From NCBI RefSeq assembly GCF_016808335.1, contig NC_053149.1, positions 25,581,238 through 25,645,237 on the forward strand: a stretch of 64,000 nucleotides of DNA. The letters are read 5' to 3'. The translations under genes were made by a program, and so were the position numbers. The notes beneath the pieces were generated by a model. The model had not been told where the DNA came from. It did not search any database and worked only from the letters and a program-made list of their open reading frames with translations. Positions 36,000 through 48,032 of the stretch are shown one piece after another. This DNA is from Panicum virgatum (lineage: Eukaryota; Streptophyta; Magnoliopsida; Poales; Poaceae). The first letter of the stretch is position 1. Every line of letters begins with the position of its first letter.

Positions 36000-37916
36000 G
36001 TATCTTTCTTTAACTGATTTCACAATTCCCCCTCGAAATATAGCATAATCTTACTGCCATAATTTTGAAACTATTCTAAATTCTGGTGAACGAGAAGACA
36101 TCTATCACTTCATTCACATGAAGTTATTTCATAGCTCATACGGGAGTACACTTTCCTTGTTCCACTTCAAGAAAACAAAGACCTTTATTAGCGACACTTC
36201 TGCAAGTCATGCTCGCATATTTTTCTTATCCTTTGTTTTGTATACACTTCTATCCTGAAATTCACTTCAGGACAATATGATACTACAAGGAAGGGTTTGA
36301 ATTATTATTCAGATCATTTTTGATGTGCTCAGCTTGGTTGATAGGTTCAACCTGTCAAGCCTTAATTTTTCCCCTTTCCTTTCGATCCATGTCGGGTGAC
36401 TCCATTTTAGTTGCCATATTGCAGATTAAAAAATGTACATTCCATCATTAGATTACTCAGTAGCAAGCTACTCAATTTGAGTGTGAGCATACGTATGTGA
36501 AGAGTCAGTTAACCAACTCTCCACCTTTCTCAAGATTTAACAATGGTGGTATATGGGATTGCTACTCCCCTTATGGCCTCAACTCATTGAGTGCTTAATG
36601 AACGTGACACTATAAAATTTCGTGACACTATAAAATTGCATGATCGATTCTAGTATAGCACAAGGGCATCCCCAAACTACTTTCGCTGTGTGGGATAGAC
36701 AAACAACACATGAATCATCACAAAATTCTCTTGCCATGCAGAATATGAATAGCATAAATACTGAACTGCTCTCAGGGTACATAAAGTGTTTACATCAGTT
36801 TCAGATAAAAAATCTGAATGCTCTGTAACAAACATGTTTAATTCAACGTTGGTCAAATTAAACATACAACTGACTTCTTGCAACAAAATTTAGTCACGAT
36901 GACCAAAAACACTCACTTTACTTCATTTTCTGATTAAATCTTCCCATTGGTTCCAGTTTAATAAAAAATTAGTTTAATAACAATAGCGGAAGCTTTTAGT
37001 GAGAGAATCACTAAACATATTTTGACCCAAGGCCCTTTCCCCAGCAAAAGCAACATGTTTGCTTTCAGCCGAGTAATCTCATGTGTTGATGGAAATCAAC
37101 GATTGTCTTTCTATTCCTCTCGGGAAAAGTTATATGCCCAAATTTAACGTTGTCCAGAAAAATAAAACATACAACATCCTCTTCTACATTAATTCTACAT
37201 TACCATATGGCAGAAATATAACTAATTCATGGAAAAGTCATAAATAAAACTTATAATATTGCTATCATCAAAGTCAGTTAGAAAAATAACAATACCATAA
37301 ATAGATTCAAGAAAAAAGAATTACTCTTCCAATTAAATATCCCGTTGGATCCTATTTAATTGGCAGATTAAACATCATAGCAGTGAAAAATAATTCTTCT
37401 AAAAAACAATTCCATTTATTAACAACTTTGCTTGTCTACTCTCTAGAATATTTATCCTGTTGGTTCAAAATGAATAGAGGCAAAATCTAGGCTAAAAAAC
37501 CTCAAAAGAATGCTTCTAGAAAGATTACTTAATTCAAAATGTCACTGTGCTTGTGGCTGGGCCAGCAGCACCACGACATCGGCCCGAAAACTGCGTCGGC
37601 TAGGCTTGTTCACACACTGTTCTCGCGTGGTGGCCCAACAGCTCATCAACTCAGCCCATTTTGGCTCCTCAGCTCGGCTCGTCGCCCCGCCTCGGCCGAA
37701 AGGTGGCCTGGCAGTGGCCGGCTGATCCTAGCCGTCGATCAAGATCAAACGGTCTAGCATGATTCTCGCCCAAACAAAACGGCGAGTTGACCATCCTCCG
37801 GTCAAAACCCCAACCATTTATTCCTTCTCTCAGCTCTCTGACCGGCGTGCCAGCAGGTCCAACCACCCGGCTCCATGTCCGGCGACACAGAGCACTGCTG
37901 CACACGAGCCTCTTTG

Positions 37917-37955
<39 letters not shown>

Positions 37956-38236
37956 TCGGGCGGGCGCCGCCGGCGGCCTCACACCGCTGTGCCACACCAT
38001 CCGGTCACCGCGCCATGGCTGCACCATGGCTGCGCAACCCCAAGCCTTGATTCTCAGCATCTTTCCTTTCTTCTTTCCTTCTGCTTGCCCCCGAGAAGCT
38101 TTGCCGGGTGCCCTCATGGCGGATTGGTGGGTACAGAGGTGAGTTTTTTTGGCTGTGATCGAAATCCTTTCTTTCTGTCTTCTTCTTTTCTTCCCCCAAA
38201 TCGAACTACTTCACTAAATCAGCTAACTGATATCAA
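36000..38236 (-). other. 5' internal part of the old copia element, no readable gag
   Basis: AT-rich and heavily decayed from 36000 to 37500. From 37510 to 38150 it becomes GC-rich with a plus-strand leader-like look, which may be captured sequence. A (CT)n tract lies at 37917-37953. Confidence 0.4.
37917..37953. repeat. (CT)n microsatellite
   Basis: About 18 uninterrupted CT units. Confidence 0.95.
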
Positions 38237-38605
38237 TCTAGGTCGAGTGGGTGAAATTCATAACGGTGGAGAAATACCATGCTAGTAGCTACTGCTGCCT
38301 GCCATGGCGCCGCCATGGAGGTCAGAGTGTGGCGGGGAAGATGTTGCTGTGGCTGCGGCGGAGTCGACGATGACAGTGCTGTGAGCGAATCCTCTCGCTT
38401 CAGTGCCTCTCTCAGATAGGTCCGAGTGTAGGGATTTTTTGGGGCATTGTGGGACAACAATCTTTGGACTGCGTGCTCTGGCGTCTCTCTTTGTCTTTAT
38501 ACAGCGCTCCGCAAGAGGGGGCCTATAGCTAATGAATGACTGGCATGCCTTCGATCAGGGGATGTGAGGAGGCGGAGGATTCAGTCCTTTGACACACAAC
38601 TAACA
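38237..38605 (-). repeat. 5' LTR of the old copia element
   Basis: A 369-bp match of 33103-33482. On its inner side lies the decayed tRNA-Met-type primer site. Confidence 0.8.
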
Positions 38606-38748
38606 AACTTGTCATATAGTGATTGAGGGGGCTGCTTGAAATTGGAACACATGCTATAGATATAATAACAGATTAGAGATCGAATAGTATCATGTTCAGA
38701 TGTAATCAATCTTTTGATTGTAAAGCTTGTAAATCTCATGATCTTGAC

Positions 38749-40861
38749 TTGTACGCCATGTTTTTTTTGAACGAACCGGCACAAGATGGTGCCCATTTCA
38801 TTGATAAAGAAGGAATAAATATAAGTAGATAGTCATGGAAGACTACATACAGGAAAAACAAAGAACACAGCCAGAAGGAGAGACAACAATAAGGCGCGCG
38901 ACGTCCACCAACATACACTCTTAAAAAGCCGCTGCCGAACTCCCGTTGTGACCTCCCGTCAACGGAAAACCTAGGGAAGAAGACCGCACCGCACCAAAAG
39001 GCGACCGCCATGTGGGACCCATCACCGAAGTACCGATGCAGAACCACACTCCATCTCCGGACCTCTCGCAGGCTGCCTCGCAGTCTCGCAAAGGCACAAA
39101 TGCGCGGGGCCTCGCCACATCCGCCGTTGGACTCCACCTCACTCTTGTCGCCTCGAAGAAACACCGCACGCGGGGGGCTCGCCACATCCGTCACAGCACC
39201 ACGTCACAGATCCGTTTCAGAAGTCGCCATCAGGATAGAGGCGGAGTTGCCCCGCTTTTTAGAGCCTCAAAAGAACAGCCATGCCCCAACCGAAGACCGA
39301 CATCACCTCATTCCTACACCCATGCAAAAGGCTCCCGCCGCCATGCCAGCAAGCCAAGGTAGTCACTTGTGCCGTCTTTCCGACGATGTATCACACCGGA
39401 GTAGTCTAGTAGAGCTGAGCCACCCGCCGCAATCCATTGCAAGCCAAGTCATCGCACGATGTCGATGCCACAAGCACCATCGCCTGACGCTGTCTCGCAC
39501 CACATTGACAGTTGCCTAGCAATGCCAGCCATCACGGTCTGCTGCCAGCAGCCACACCGACAAAGTGAGATAACCCCTGACCGCCACCAGGGGTGCGAAT
39601 GCCACTGCACGAGCTTTGCGACCCCTATGAAGCTCGCCAACCTGCACTAGACCGCTCGACGCCACCACCGAAAGGGGCCTTCCATGAGCCGTCATCACCA
39701 GCAATGCCAGAGCAGAGTTGGGTCTCAAAAGACGATGCCTCCAAGGAGGGCACGACGCTAGTGGCACCGCGGTCACTCGTCCAGAGAACTGGACAAGGTT
39801 TTCACCTAGAGAACCCATGCCGCAGGGATGGAGATCCAAGATGACGCCCCCAACGGGGAAAACGACACCCTAAGACGCCGCCATCATCGCTGCCAGCAAT
39901 ATAGGCAAAGGCTTTGGCCCAGAGCATCCCATATGCACCATAGCACGTACCCCCACCTGACACTCCTGGGACCACGACCGTGGAAGGCGTTCCGGGGGCG
40001 GCGCCAACAGACGTGCCTCCTCGCACCTCGCGCAGACTGCCTTCATGTTGTCGTTGCCGCACACGAGTCTTCGAGGCCCTCGCCGGCCACTGTCGTCCTG
40101 ACACGTGTCGATGAAGGCGTCCCATGGCAGCTCACACAGCGAGGTGGCACTACCCGATGCCCCACGAATCGCCTGACGTCGCTAGAGGCGGGCACGAGCC
40201 TAGGTACTTCGGCACGCAGTCCGCCACTGCAGACCGCCTGGCCACCACTTCCGTGGCGCGTCGCATCAGGCTGCCGCCAAGGCTGCCCGCCGCTACCCCG
40301 GCCCGTCGTACGCCACTACAGGTTGCCAACACCGTCGAAGCTGCCAACGTCACCCCAGATCCAACCGCGGAGGGTCCGGATCCGGTCATCTAGCGGCCAC
40401 CATCGACGCCGGGCGTCCTCGCGGGCCTATAGTACGCCGTAGAGCAGCACCAGCTGCTGGGTACTACTGTGCAATCCCCAGGAGCACCCCGCCCTCCGTG
40501 CGGCGACGGGCCGCCAGGGCTGGTGCCCAAGCTGCCGCCACCAGCCTCGCATGCCGCCTCCGCGCGCCGACAGGCCACACCACGCACCCGCCTCGCCAAC
40601 CGCCGTGCAAAAGACCAGGATCATTAGATCTAGTGACGCAAGGGCCGGATCCGCGCCGATGATGCACCAGCATGCCACCATGCAGAGGCCCCTAGCCCTG
40701 TCCCGCCCCAGCGCCTGAGCCCCGCACGGGCCGATTTGCCCCGCCGTCGCCTTCCTTGCCGGCCGCCGAGCTTCCGGTGACCTGCTCGGGCGATGTCGAG
40801 GGGGAAGGAGGCGGCGTGGACTAGAACGACGGCGCGAGGGGGGGTTGTACGCCATGTTTTT
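38749..40861 (-). mobile_element. LINE-type retroposon with 17-bp target duplications
   Basis: TTGTACGCCATGTTTTT is present at 38749-38765 and 40845-40861. On the minus strand the element ends in a run of A after ATCAATGAAATGGGCACC and GTGCCGGTTCG, which resembles the 3' ends of plant L1 elements. The rest (38880-40840) is GC-rich, like a LINE 5' leader or ORF1, with no RT or endonuclease. It is therefore an internally deleted, non-autonomous copy. Frames are open on both strands, but I name no protein. Confidence 0.72.
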
Positions 40862-41318
40862 AAAGTAAAGCAACGCCTTTGAAGCTTTTGAGCTTTTCCC
40901 GGCAGCTTTTGAGCTTTTCCCGGCTATATCAATTCATGACGTGGCCACAGGGGTTTCTGATTAAGGCGTCCATTACCTTGTACGTACGGTTGTAAACAGC
41001 CTATGCAATGCAACCTGGATGTATTCCCCGTTTCATTTACAGAAGTGATGGCATTCCTTCTGAACGGACTTAATTAGACTCTTGAAGCCGCCAGTAGAGA
41101 ATCGTGTCTTTAGCTTGACTTGTACTCCAACCTTCTCCTGACATGATCCAGTGATCCAGCTGACCATCATGCAACTTAGGCACAGATCACAAGTCCATTG
41201 GAGGAAACAAAGCCATCATCTTGCGCACCCATAGCATAATTTGCAGATTGAGGACCTCTACTCTCTCCATTTGCTCATTGATTGCTATTTGCTACCACTA
41301 CACGGTGGATCCATAGCC
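40862..41318 (+). other. Upstream region of the DUF4220/DUF594 pseudogene
   Basis: Includes a 19-bp duplication (GCTTTTGAGCTTTTCCCGG near 40885 and 40905). The promoter would be expected here, but no single TATA box stands out. Confidence 0.4.
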
Positions 41319-43429
41319 ATGGCCTCCAGCCTCGTCAATCTGCTCCTCATGGAGGTGACGGCCATCGTGAGCATTGTCCTCCTCGCCATCCTCGTCGTGC
41401 TCAGCTCCTACCGCCGCCGCTCCAGCCACCCGGCACTTCGCCTCTTCGTCTGGGCCGCCTCCACCCTCTTCCTCCCTCTCGTGTCCTACGCCGTCTCCGC
41501 CGCGGCGAAGTGGGACGCCGCGCGCGTGCCGCTCCTCCTCTCCTAGACCGTCTTCCTCCAGATCCTGCGCAACACCATTGACACCGCCTGCTCCTCCACC
41601 TCGACCATCGACAGCGGTGGCTCCACCGGGAACAAGTTCCGGCCCTCGGTCGAGCAGCTTGCAAGGATGGGGTGGGCGGCGTTCCTTATCATCAGCAGTG
41701 GCGGCACTGCCGGGAGCCCGCAGCTCACCGGCGTCCTCCTTTGGCTGTGGGTGCTTAGCCTCCTCAAGCTCATCCACAGGCTCGTCGCTGCCGAGCTCGC
41801 CAAGAACTCCTTCGCCGTCGGCCTCAACGCATACCTCATCGCCGACTATATGAAGCAAATCCATGGGCAAGCTCAAGCAGGCGAAGGCGGCGGTGACGAG
41901 GTTAAGGTGCCTCCTTACTTTGTGATGGGTGAGGACAAACTCCACATTGAGGCGAGACCGCAGGGGTACCGCATTGACCGGGCACCTCCGCCGTCCTTGT
42001 CCATTGACGGCGGGCATGGGCATGGGCATCTCGACATCTCGTCACCGTGGACATGACATGGAGGCTTTCCTCATCCGGCGACCCGCTCCTCGCCTCTTTC
42101 CCGCACCTCAAGGATCTCTGCCTCTCTTTCGCCCTGTTCAAGCTGCAGCTCCGGCGGTTCATCGGGTGCCCACTCGCTGAGGCCGGTTGTCACCGTGCCA
42201 TGGCGTTCGTGCAGGACGGGCTCCTTAGTGGGAGCCCCGAGCGGGTGTTCCAGGTGGTTGAGACCAAGCTGTCCTTCCTCGCCGACTTCCACTACTCCAA
42301 GCTCTCCGTCTTCTACGCGAGCGGCTGGTGCTTCCCGGCGCTCAACGCGATCCTTGGGCTAGCCACGTGGATCAGCTGCCTCGCCGCCGGTGGCGCCATC
42401 GTGCACGACATGACGAACCGCGGCACGACGCTCGCCATGGACTACCTGCAACTCAGGAGCTACCTGTAAGACCACGACACCGTGTTCCACGTCATCGTCG
42501 GCCTCGATGTCCTCGTCTCCGTCTCCTTCATCGCCGTCATCGTGTTCACTGAGGGGTGGGAGATCGCCAGCTACTTCTGCTCCGACTAGATCAAGGTGTC
42601 CACCATCTGTGAGTACGCTCGATGCTCGTCATGGCGCAAGTCGCCGTAGGTGCGTCGGAAGCTCGGCCGCGTCCTCCGCCTCCGGGCCATGCAACAATGG
42701 GATGACCGCTTCTGCCAAATGTCCATCCTGCAGCTCTGGTTCTGCTACTACGGCTGCGTCTCTAGGCAGGTCGACCGGATCGCCAAGGAAACCGTCGTCG
42801 TGGCGGCGGCGGTGAAGTCTGCCATCGTGGAGACGCTAAGAACAAACCAGGGCGGGCTCGTGAATGGCGAGCTGTCCTTGCAACGCAACGGCGTCGCCGA
42901 CAAGCTCATCTAGGCTTGCCGCATTAACGCCACCGGCGACGACAATGCGGAGCTGGTGCTGGGCAGCCTATCCGAGCAGATCCTCATGTGGCATGTCGCT
43001 ACCAGGCTCGCCGAGCTCAAGCGCTCCCAGGGTGCGCATGGCAGAGTCGACGGTGACAATGACTGCGATGGTGAGAGCGAACGGGTGGTCGTTGCGACGC
43101 GGCTGTCCCGTTACTGCGCCTACCTGGTGGCGCTGAAACCGGGGCTCCTGCCGGACCACCGCGTGTGGACGGAGGAGCTCTACGAGGGCGTGGTGGAGGA
43201 GGTGACGCGGGTGCTCGCACGCTGCGCCGGGCCGGTGGTGCGGTACGAGCGCACGGCAACGTGCCACGCTAGGAGCATGAACGCGACGCTCAAGAAGGCA
43301 TCCAAGCTCGGGTGGCAGCTTGTGAAGCAGCTCGCCGACGAGGAGCTGACGTGGAAGGTGCTTGCCAAATTCTGGGCAGAGCTCATCCTCTACCTTGCGC
43401 CGTCAGAGAACGCGACGGCACAAGCCAAG

Positions 43430-43718
43430 TGTAGAGTGGAACTGGATCAACCATAATTTCCATTGATCACCGGCATAGCCTATATATACATCCAACTCAA
43501 TGAAGGGATCAAAACTACCCTAGATTACAGGATGCGCTGGCGTTCCAGGAAGAACGGGGCCGTGGGAGTGTGCGTCCGAGTCTTGGGTGATCCGCAGAGC
43601 GCGCCGAGGCGAGGACGTGGCGACCACGTCGGGAATGTGATCCGCAGAGCGCGCCGTGGAGAGGACGTCGTGACCGCATGCGGCACGGGATAGTCGCGTA
43701 GACAGTTGGGCTTCAACA
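43430..43718 (-). repeat. 3' LTR of the young copia element
   Basis: 289 bp. It contains TATATATA near 43483 and is bordered on its inner side by the G-rich (minus strand) tract. Confidence 0.95.
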
Positions 43719-43731
43719 CCCCCCTGTAGTC

Positions 43732-45795
43732 TCAGCTTCTCGATCCGACGCAGAGACTGGAACGGAAGTCCTCGAAGAGTGTCGTCGGCAGACCCTTTGT
43801 AAAGATGTTCGCAAACTGTCTGGCGCTGGGAATCTGGAGAACGCAAAGCTCACCGATCGCCACCTTCTCCCGAACGAAGTGGATTTCGATTTCGATGTGT
43901 TTCGTGCGCCGGTGATGGACTGGATTGCACGACATGTACACACTGGAGACATTGTCGTAGTAGGCTATGGTAGCCTGTGTAGCGTTGCAGTAGAGCTCCC
44001 GTAGTAGTTGCCGAAGCCATGTGCACTCGGACACAGCGTTTGCCACCCCGCGATACTCCACCTCCGCGCTCGAACGGGACACAGTCGTCTGGCGTTTTGA
44101 GGACCACGAGACCAACGAGTCGCCGAGGAAGACAGCGAAGCCCGACGTGGAACGTCTCGTGTCTGGGCAGCCGGCCCAGTCCGCGTCGGTGTACGCGGTG
44201 ATTGTTGGAGAAGATGACGCCAGGAGCTGGAGGCCGAGCGACGAAGTCCCCTTGATGTAGCGGAGGATGCGCTTGAGAAGTGCGGAGTGCGCCACGGTGG
44301 GAGCATGCATATGCAAGCAAGCTTGCTGCACAGCATATGCAATGTCCAGCCGCGTCAGAATGAGGTACTGGAGCGCCCCTGCCATGCTGCGGTACCAGGA
44401 CGTGTCGGTCTTGCTTAGCGGCACACCATCAGAGCTTGAGGCCTTGGAGGAAATCTCGGCCGGCGTCGCGACGGGCTTGCAGTTCGACATCCCGGCCCGA
44501 TCGAGGACGTCGAGGGTGTAGGAGGACTGAGAGAGCAAGAAGCCCTCGCGATTGCGCTGAACGTCGATGCCGAGGAAGTAGCTCACGGGCCCCATGTCCT
44601 TGACAGCAAATGCGGACTGCAAGGTACGCACGATGTGCTGAAGGAGTTCTTGCGATGACGCCGATAGAATCATGTCGTCGACGTAGAGGAGAAGATACGC
44701 CATGGCGTTCCCGCGTTTGTAGACGAACAAGGAGCTGTCAGTGCGTGTTTGCCTGAAGCCGATGGACAGCGCGTGCTCGACGAAGCGTTGGAACCATGCT
44801 CGAGGTGCTTGGCGAAGGCCATAGAGCGAGCGGGAGAGCAGGCAGACATCGTTAGGGTGCGCGGGATCGGCGAATCCAGGCGGCTGCTGGCAGTAGACGC
44901 GCTCTTGAATGTTGCCGTGGAGGAACGCATTTGATACGTCGAGTTGGTGCGCTGGCCAGTTCTTGGAGGCGATGATGGTGAGGACGGTGCGAATGGTGGC
45001 CGGTTTCACAACTGGGGAGAAAGTTTCGCCGAAGTCGATCCCCGGTTGCTGACGATCACCACGCACGACCCAACAAGCTTTGCAATGCTCGAACGTGCCG
45101 TCGGACCCCGTCTTGATCTTCCACACCCACTTGCCAGAGAGGACGCAGGCGTCAGGAGGACGCGGAACAAGAGTCCACATTTTGTTGCGTAGAAGAGCGT
45201 CGCACTCCTGTTGTATGGCGTCGCGCCAGTGCGGGTCACGAAGAGCCACACGAACCAACTGAGGGACAGCAGATACTGGCGACGTGCCGGTGAGCGCGTA
45301 CTTGGGGTTGGACTTGAAGATGCCGTCGCGTGCGCATGTCACCATGGTGTGCTGGCGAGGAGGTGGAGGAGCGGACGTGACGTCGGGTGAAACTCCCACA
45401 GGTGTTAGCGTTGCAGAAGAGCTTGGTGCAGCAGCAGGCGACGGCGGCGGTGGTGGCGTGGATGGCTGGTGGCGTGGCGCGACGCGGGCAGGCGCGGCGT
45501 GCACTGGTAGCAGTGTGTCTTTGTCGGCAGAGGTCGGAGAGGGCGAGGGCGATCGTGACCTCGCAGGCGATTCATGGAACGGGAAGGAGTGTTCCACGAA
45601 CATGATGTGCCGAGACATGTAGACGCGACCGGTGACGATGTCGTAGCAGTGATAGCCGCGGTGGTCGCTGGGGTAGCCGAGGAAGACGCAAGCCACCGAG
45701 CGGGGACTGAGCTTGTGAGGCGACTTGGTTTTTGGTGTTGGGGTAGCAGAGACAGCCGAAAACGCGGAGTTCATCATAGCGCGGGGGAACACCAA
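43732..45795 (-). CDS. Copia RT and RNase H, long intact frame (687 codons)
   Basis: This is the C-terminal part of the copia polyprotein. It opens in the integrase tail (SVACVFLGYPSDHRGYHCYD), then a proline/serine-rich linker. RT follows, with KWVWKIK, GIDFGETFSPVVKPATIRTV, QLDVSNAFLHGN, SLYGLRQAPRAW and the catalytic LLLYVDDMILSA box (about 44670). RNase H comes last, with AYTDADWAG, STSGFAVFLG and the CNPVHHRRTKHIEIEIHFVR region. RT copies RNA into DNA and RNase H removes the RNA strand. No stop interrupts these domains. Expression would need the upstream frame breaks to be absent or bypassed. Confidence 0.9.
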   Translation of the reverse strand: MVFPRAMMNSAFSAVSATPTPKTKSPHKLSPRSVACVFLGYPSDHRGYHCYDIVTGRVYMSRHIMFVEHSFPFHESPARSRSPSPSPTSADKDTLLPVHAAPARVAPRHQPSTPPPPPSPAAAPSSSATLTPVGVSPDVTSAPPPPRQHTMVTCARDGIFKSNPKYALTGTSPVSAVPQLVRVALRDPHWRDAIQQECDALLRNKMWTLVPRPPDACVLSGKWVWKIKTGSDGTFEHCKACWVVRGDRQQPGIDFGETFSPVVKPATIRTVLTIIASKNWPAHQLDVSNAFLHGNIQERVYCQQPPGFADPAHPNDVCLLSRSLYGLRQAPRAWFQRFVEHALSIGFRQTRTDSSLFVYKRGNAMAYLLLYVDDMILSASSQELLQHIVRTLQSAFAVKDMGPVSYFLGIDVQRNREGFLLSQSSYTLDVLDRAGMSNCKPVATPAEISSKASSSDGVPLSKTDTSWYRSMAGALQYLILTRLDIAYAVQQACLHMHAPTVAHSALLKRILRYIKGTSSLGLQLLASSSPTITAYTDADWAGCPDTRRSTSGFAVFLGDSLVSWSSKRQTTVSRSSAEVEYRGVANAVSECTWLRQLLRELYCNATQATIAYYDNVSSVYMSCNPVHHRRTKHIEIEIHFVREKVAIGELCVLQIPSARQFANIFTKGLPTTLFEDFRSSLCVGSRS

Positions 45796-47030
45796 GAAGC
45801 AGATGGTGCGGCGTGATCTGCCTGGTGGCGCGACAGGGACGCCGGTTGATGAGGTACGTCGCCGTGTTCAGAGCTTCAGCCCAAAAGGAGAGGGGAGCTG
45901 CACTGTGAAGAAGCAAAGTACGTATACAGTTGTTAATTTTGCGCAAAATCCTCTCTGCCTTGCCGTTTTGCTGGGAAGTGTATGGACAGGAGAGGCGGAA
46001 CGCCGTGCCCTGAGCCGAGAAGAAGGAGCGCAAGGCAACATTGTCATATTCAGTGCCGTTGTCGGACTGAAAAGTGATGATGGGAAGCTGGAATTGTGTG
46101 GTTACATACGCAAAGAAGCCACGGATGACATGAGGAACATTAGACTTTTGTCAAACCGGGTAAGTCCAAATATAATGAGTGTAAGCATCAATGAACACAA
46201 CATAGTATTTGTAACCGGAATGACTGTAAACAGGCGATGTCCACACATCAGAATGCACAAGTTGAAAAGGGAAATATGCAGGTGTGTCTGAATGCTGGAA
46301 AGGAAGGCGAGCATGCTTGCCAACACTGCAATGGTGACAAGAATGTGCTGCCGATTTATTACAGTGGAAATCCAAACTATGAAGGACCTAATGCAAAGTG
46401 GTTGAGCCAGGGTGCCCAAGACGGTTGTGCCAAAGCTCGATCGACGCCGAAGAAGACGCAGAGAGAGCTTGGTGGAGAGGCAGCCGTAGAGGGTAGAGAT
46501 CGCTTGGGCTGTCACATCGGAGCATCACCGTTTGGGTTGGAAGATCCTTGATTGAAAAAACGGCAGGGTTAATTCAATGGAAATGTTGTTGTCACGAGTT
46601 AGTTGACGAACGGAAACAAGATTCTTAACTAGAGAGGGAGTGACAAGAACATTATGCAGATGAAGGGGGGTAGAGGAGGTAGGGATAGTGCCGGCAGCTG
46701 TATGAGTAACGGGAAGCCGAGCACCATTCCCAACAGTAACGAAGGATTGAAAGGGAGTCAGAGAAGAAGGAGAGATACCGGAACCACTGGACATGTGGGA
46801 GGAGGCGCCGGTGTCGAAGTACCAATCATCGGAGCTGGGTGGCTGAGTGGCGACGCCGGCAGTGTTCAGGGCGGCATAGAGGGCGCTGTTGTCCCATGCA
46901 GACGCCCCATAGTGTGCAGCATTCGGCGTTGGAGGAGCCGGATGCTGTGCCACCATGGCCTGTTGAGCCGGAGGACGAGGACCCGGAAGACCGGATCCAG
47001 GCGCACGGAACGGCATGGGCCGGCTTGAAC
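45572..47030 (-). pseudogene. Copia protease and integrase, frame-broken
   Basis: Protease has the DWYFDTGASSHM active-site motif (about 46830-46790). A frameshift in an A/T run near 46552 precedes the GAG-pre-integrase region (LWHNRLGHPGST). The integrase zinc-binding part (HCNKSAAHSCHHC) and core follow, with VHSDVWTSPV, FQSDNGTEYDN (about 46060) and YTSQQNGKAERILRKINN. TAG at 46390-46388 and TGA at 46153-46151 interrupt it, and another frameshift near 45790 leads into the RT frame. Confidence 0.85.
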
Positions 47031-47975
47031 AAGCCCGGCCCACGGGTTGTAGTTGGCCGTCCACGGCACCTGTGGCCGCTGGGGTGTGGCGCTCGTGTTG
47101 CCGGAGGAGGATGAGCCGACGCTCGGTGCACGGCCGTGGTGCTTGTTCTTGGGCTTGGAGCCGCGGTTGCCACCGGCGTCGGGGTTGGAGGAGCCGGACG
47201 CACCAGAAGAAGAGCCGCCAGAGCCGAAGGACCCACCATGAGCGGCGGGGGCGGCAGATCCTATGGAGCCACCGTGGTTGGCGAGGAACGCCTGACCGGC
47301 GGCCGTGTTGTCGTCGTGCTGAAGTTGGATCTCCTCGAGCAGCAGGTAGGAGCGGGCACTCATGAAGGTGTGAGGCTTGGAGGTGAGCACCGGCTTGACG
47401 TAGCGGTACTTGGGGTTCAGTCCGTGGAGGAGGTTCAACACCTGGCTGGGCTCGGAGACGGGATGACCAACGTCGCACAGTTTGTCGGAGAGCTTCTTCA
47501 GCTTGGTGCAGTAGGCGTCGATGCTGAGATTGCCTTGGACGACGCTGCGGAAGTCAGCCTCAAGGATGACAGCACGGTGCATCTCATTGTCGCGGAAGAG
47601 ACCTTCGATGTCCGACCAGATGGTGAACGCGGAGGCATCGGGCTTGTAGATGAGGTCGAAGATGCCCTGGTTGATGGTTGTGTAGAGCCAGTTGACGATG
47701 GAGTAGTCGACCTGACGCCATTCGGCGTCACGATCGGCAAGGGGCGGCGGAGAACGAACGTGGCCGAGGAGACCGAACTTGCCAAGAACAGACTCCAGGA
47801 GGCAACGCCATTGACTGTAGTTGGAGTCAAGGAGATCGAGGAGAACAGGGACGTGGTTGCTGATGTTCACCGTCTGAACCACGGCGAGGGAGGCAGGTTG
47901 GGGAATGTCGAGGAGGTCGGAAGCATCAGAGGAGGAGGAGGAGGAGGAGGAGGAGCGCGCTGGCGAGTGTGCCAT
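46866..47975 (-). CDS. Copia Gag (UBN2-type)
   Basis: The likely start is ATG 47975-47973 (MAHSPARSS followed by a serine run). The core has LDSNYSQWRCLLESVLGKFG, TIWSDIEGLFRDNEMHRAVI and LSDKLCDVGHPVSEPSQVLN, the pattern of UBN2/gag-polypeptide of LTR copia-type. A glycine/serine-rich segment follows (about 47290-47120). No complete CCHC knuckle is visible. A frameshift near 47015 separates it from protease. Gag would form the virus-like particle in the cytoplasm. Confidence 0.82.
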   Translation of the reverse strand: MAHSPARSSSSSSSSSDASDLLDIPQPASLAVVQTVNISNHVPVLLDLLDSNYSQWRCLLESVLGKFGLLGHVRSPPPLADRDAEWRQVDYSIVNWLYTTINQGIFDLIYKPDASAFTIWSDIEGLFRDNEMHRAVILEADFRSVVQGNLSIDAYCTKLKKLSDKLCDVGHPVSEPSQVLNLLHGLNPKYRYVKPVLTSKPHTFMSARSYLLLEEIQLQHDDNTAAGQAFLANHGGSIGSAAPAAHGGSFGSGGSSSGASGSSNPDAGGNRGSKPKNKHHGRAPSVGSSSSGNTSATPQRPQVPWTANYNPWAGLVQAGPCRSVRLDPVFRVLVLRLNRPWWHSIRLLQRRMLHTMGRLHGTTAPSMPP

Positions 47976-48032
47976 GGCGGAGCTGGAGGAAGGTGGAAGC
48001 GGGTAAGTACGATCAAGCGCTAACTGATACCA

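Larger units (their letters stand above)
33103..38605 (-). mobile_element. Old Ty1/copia retrotransposon with a nested Cassandra LTR
   Basis: LTR copies lie at 33103-33482 and 38237-38605 and are visibly diverged. On the minus strand the element starts TGTTAGTTGTGTG. Next to the right LTR the minus strand reads TTGATATCAGTTAGC, a decayed tRNA-Met-type primer site. Next to the left LTR is the purine tract AGAGATCAAAAGGGAGAA. Degenerate integrase and RT lie between. The flanks (CTAGG and AACTT) do not match, so the target duplication is lost or the ends have been rearranged. Confidence 0.82.

Noticed and set aside
37759..38285. Frames running through the (CT)n tract as a coding exon
   Set aside because: The dinucleotide repeat is open in several frames, which creates serine/leucine runs without meaning.
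38736..39194. 152-codon minus-strand frame as a host gene
   Set aside because: It spans the 3' end and A-tail of the LINE-type retroposon and its target site, so it is a chance frame.
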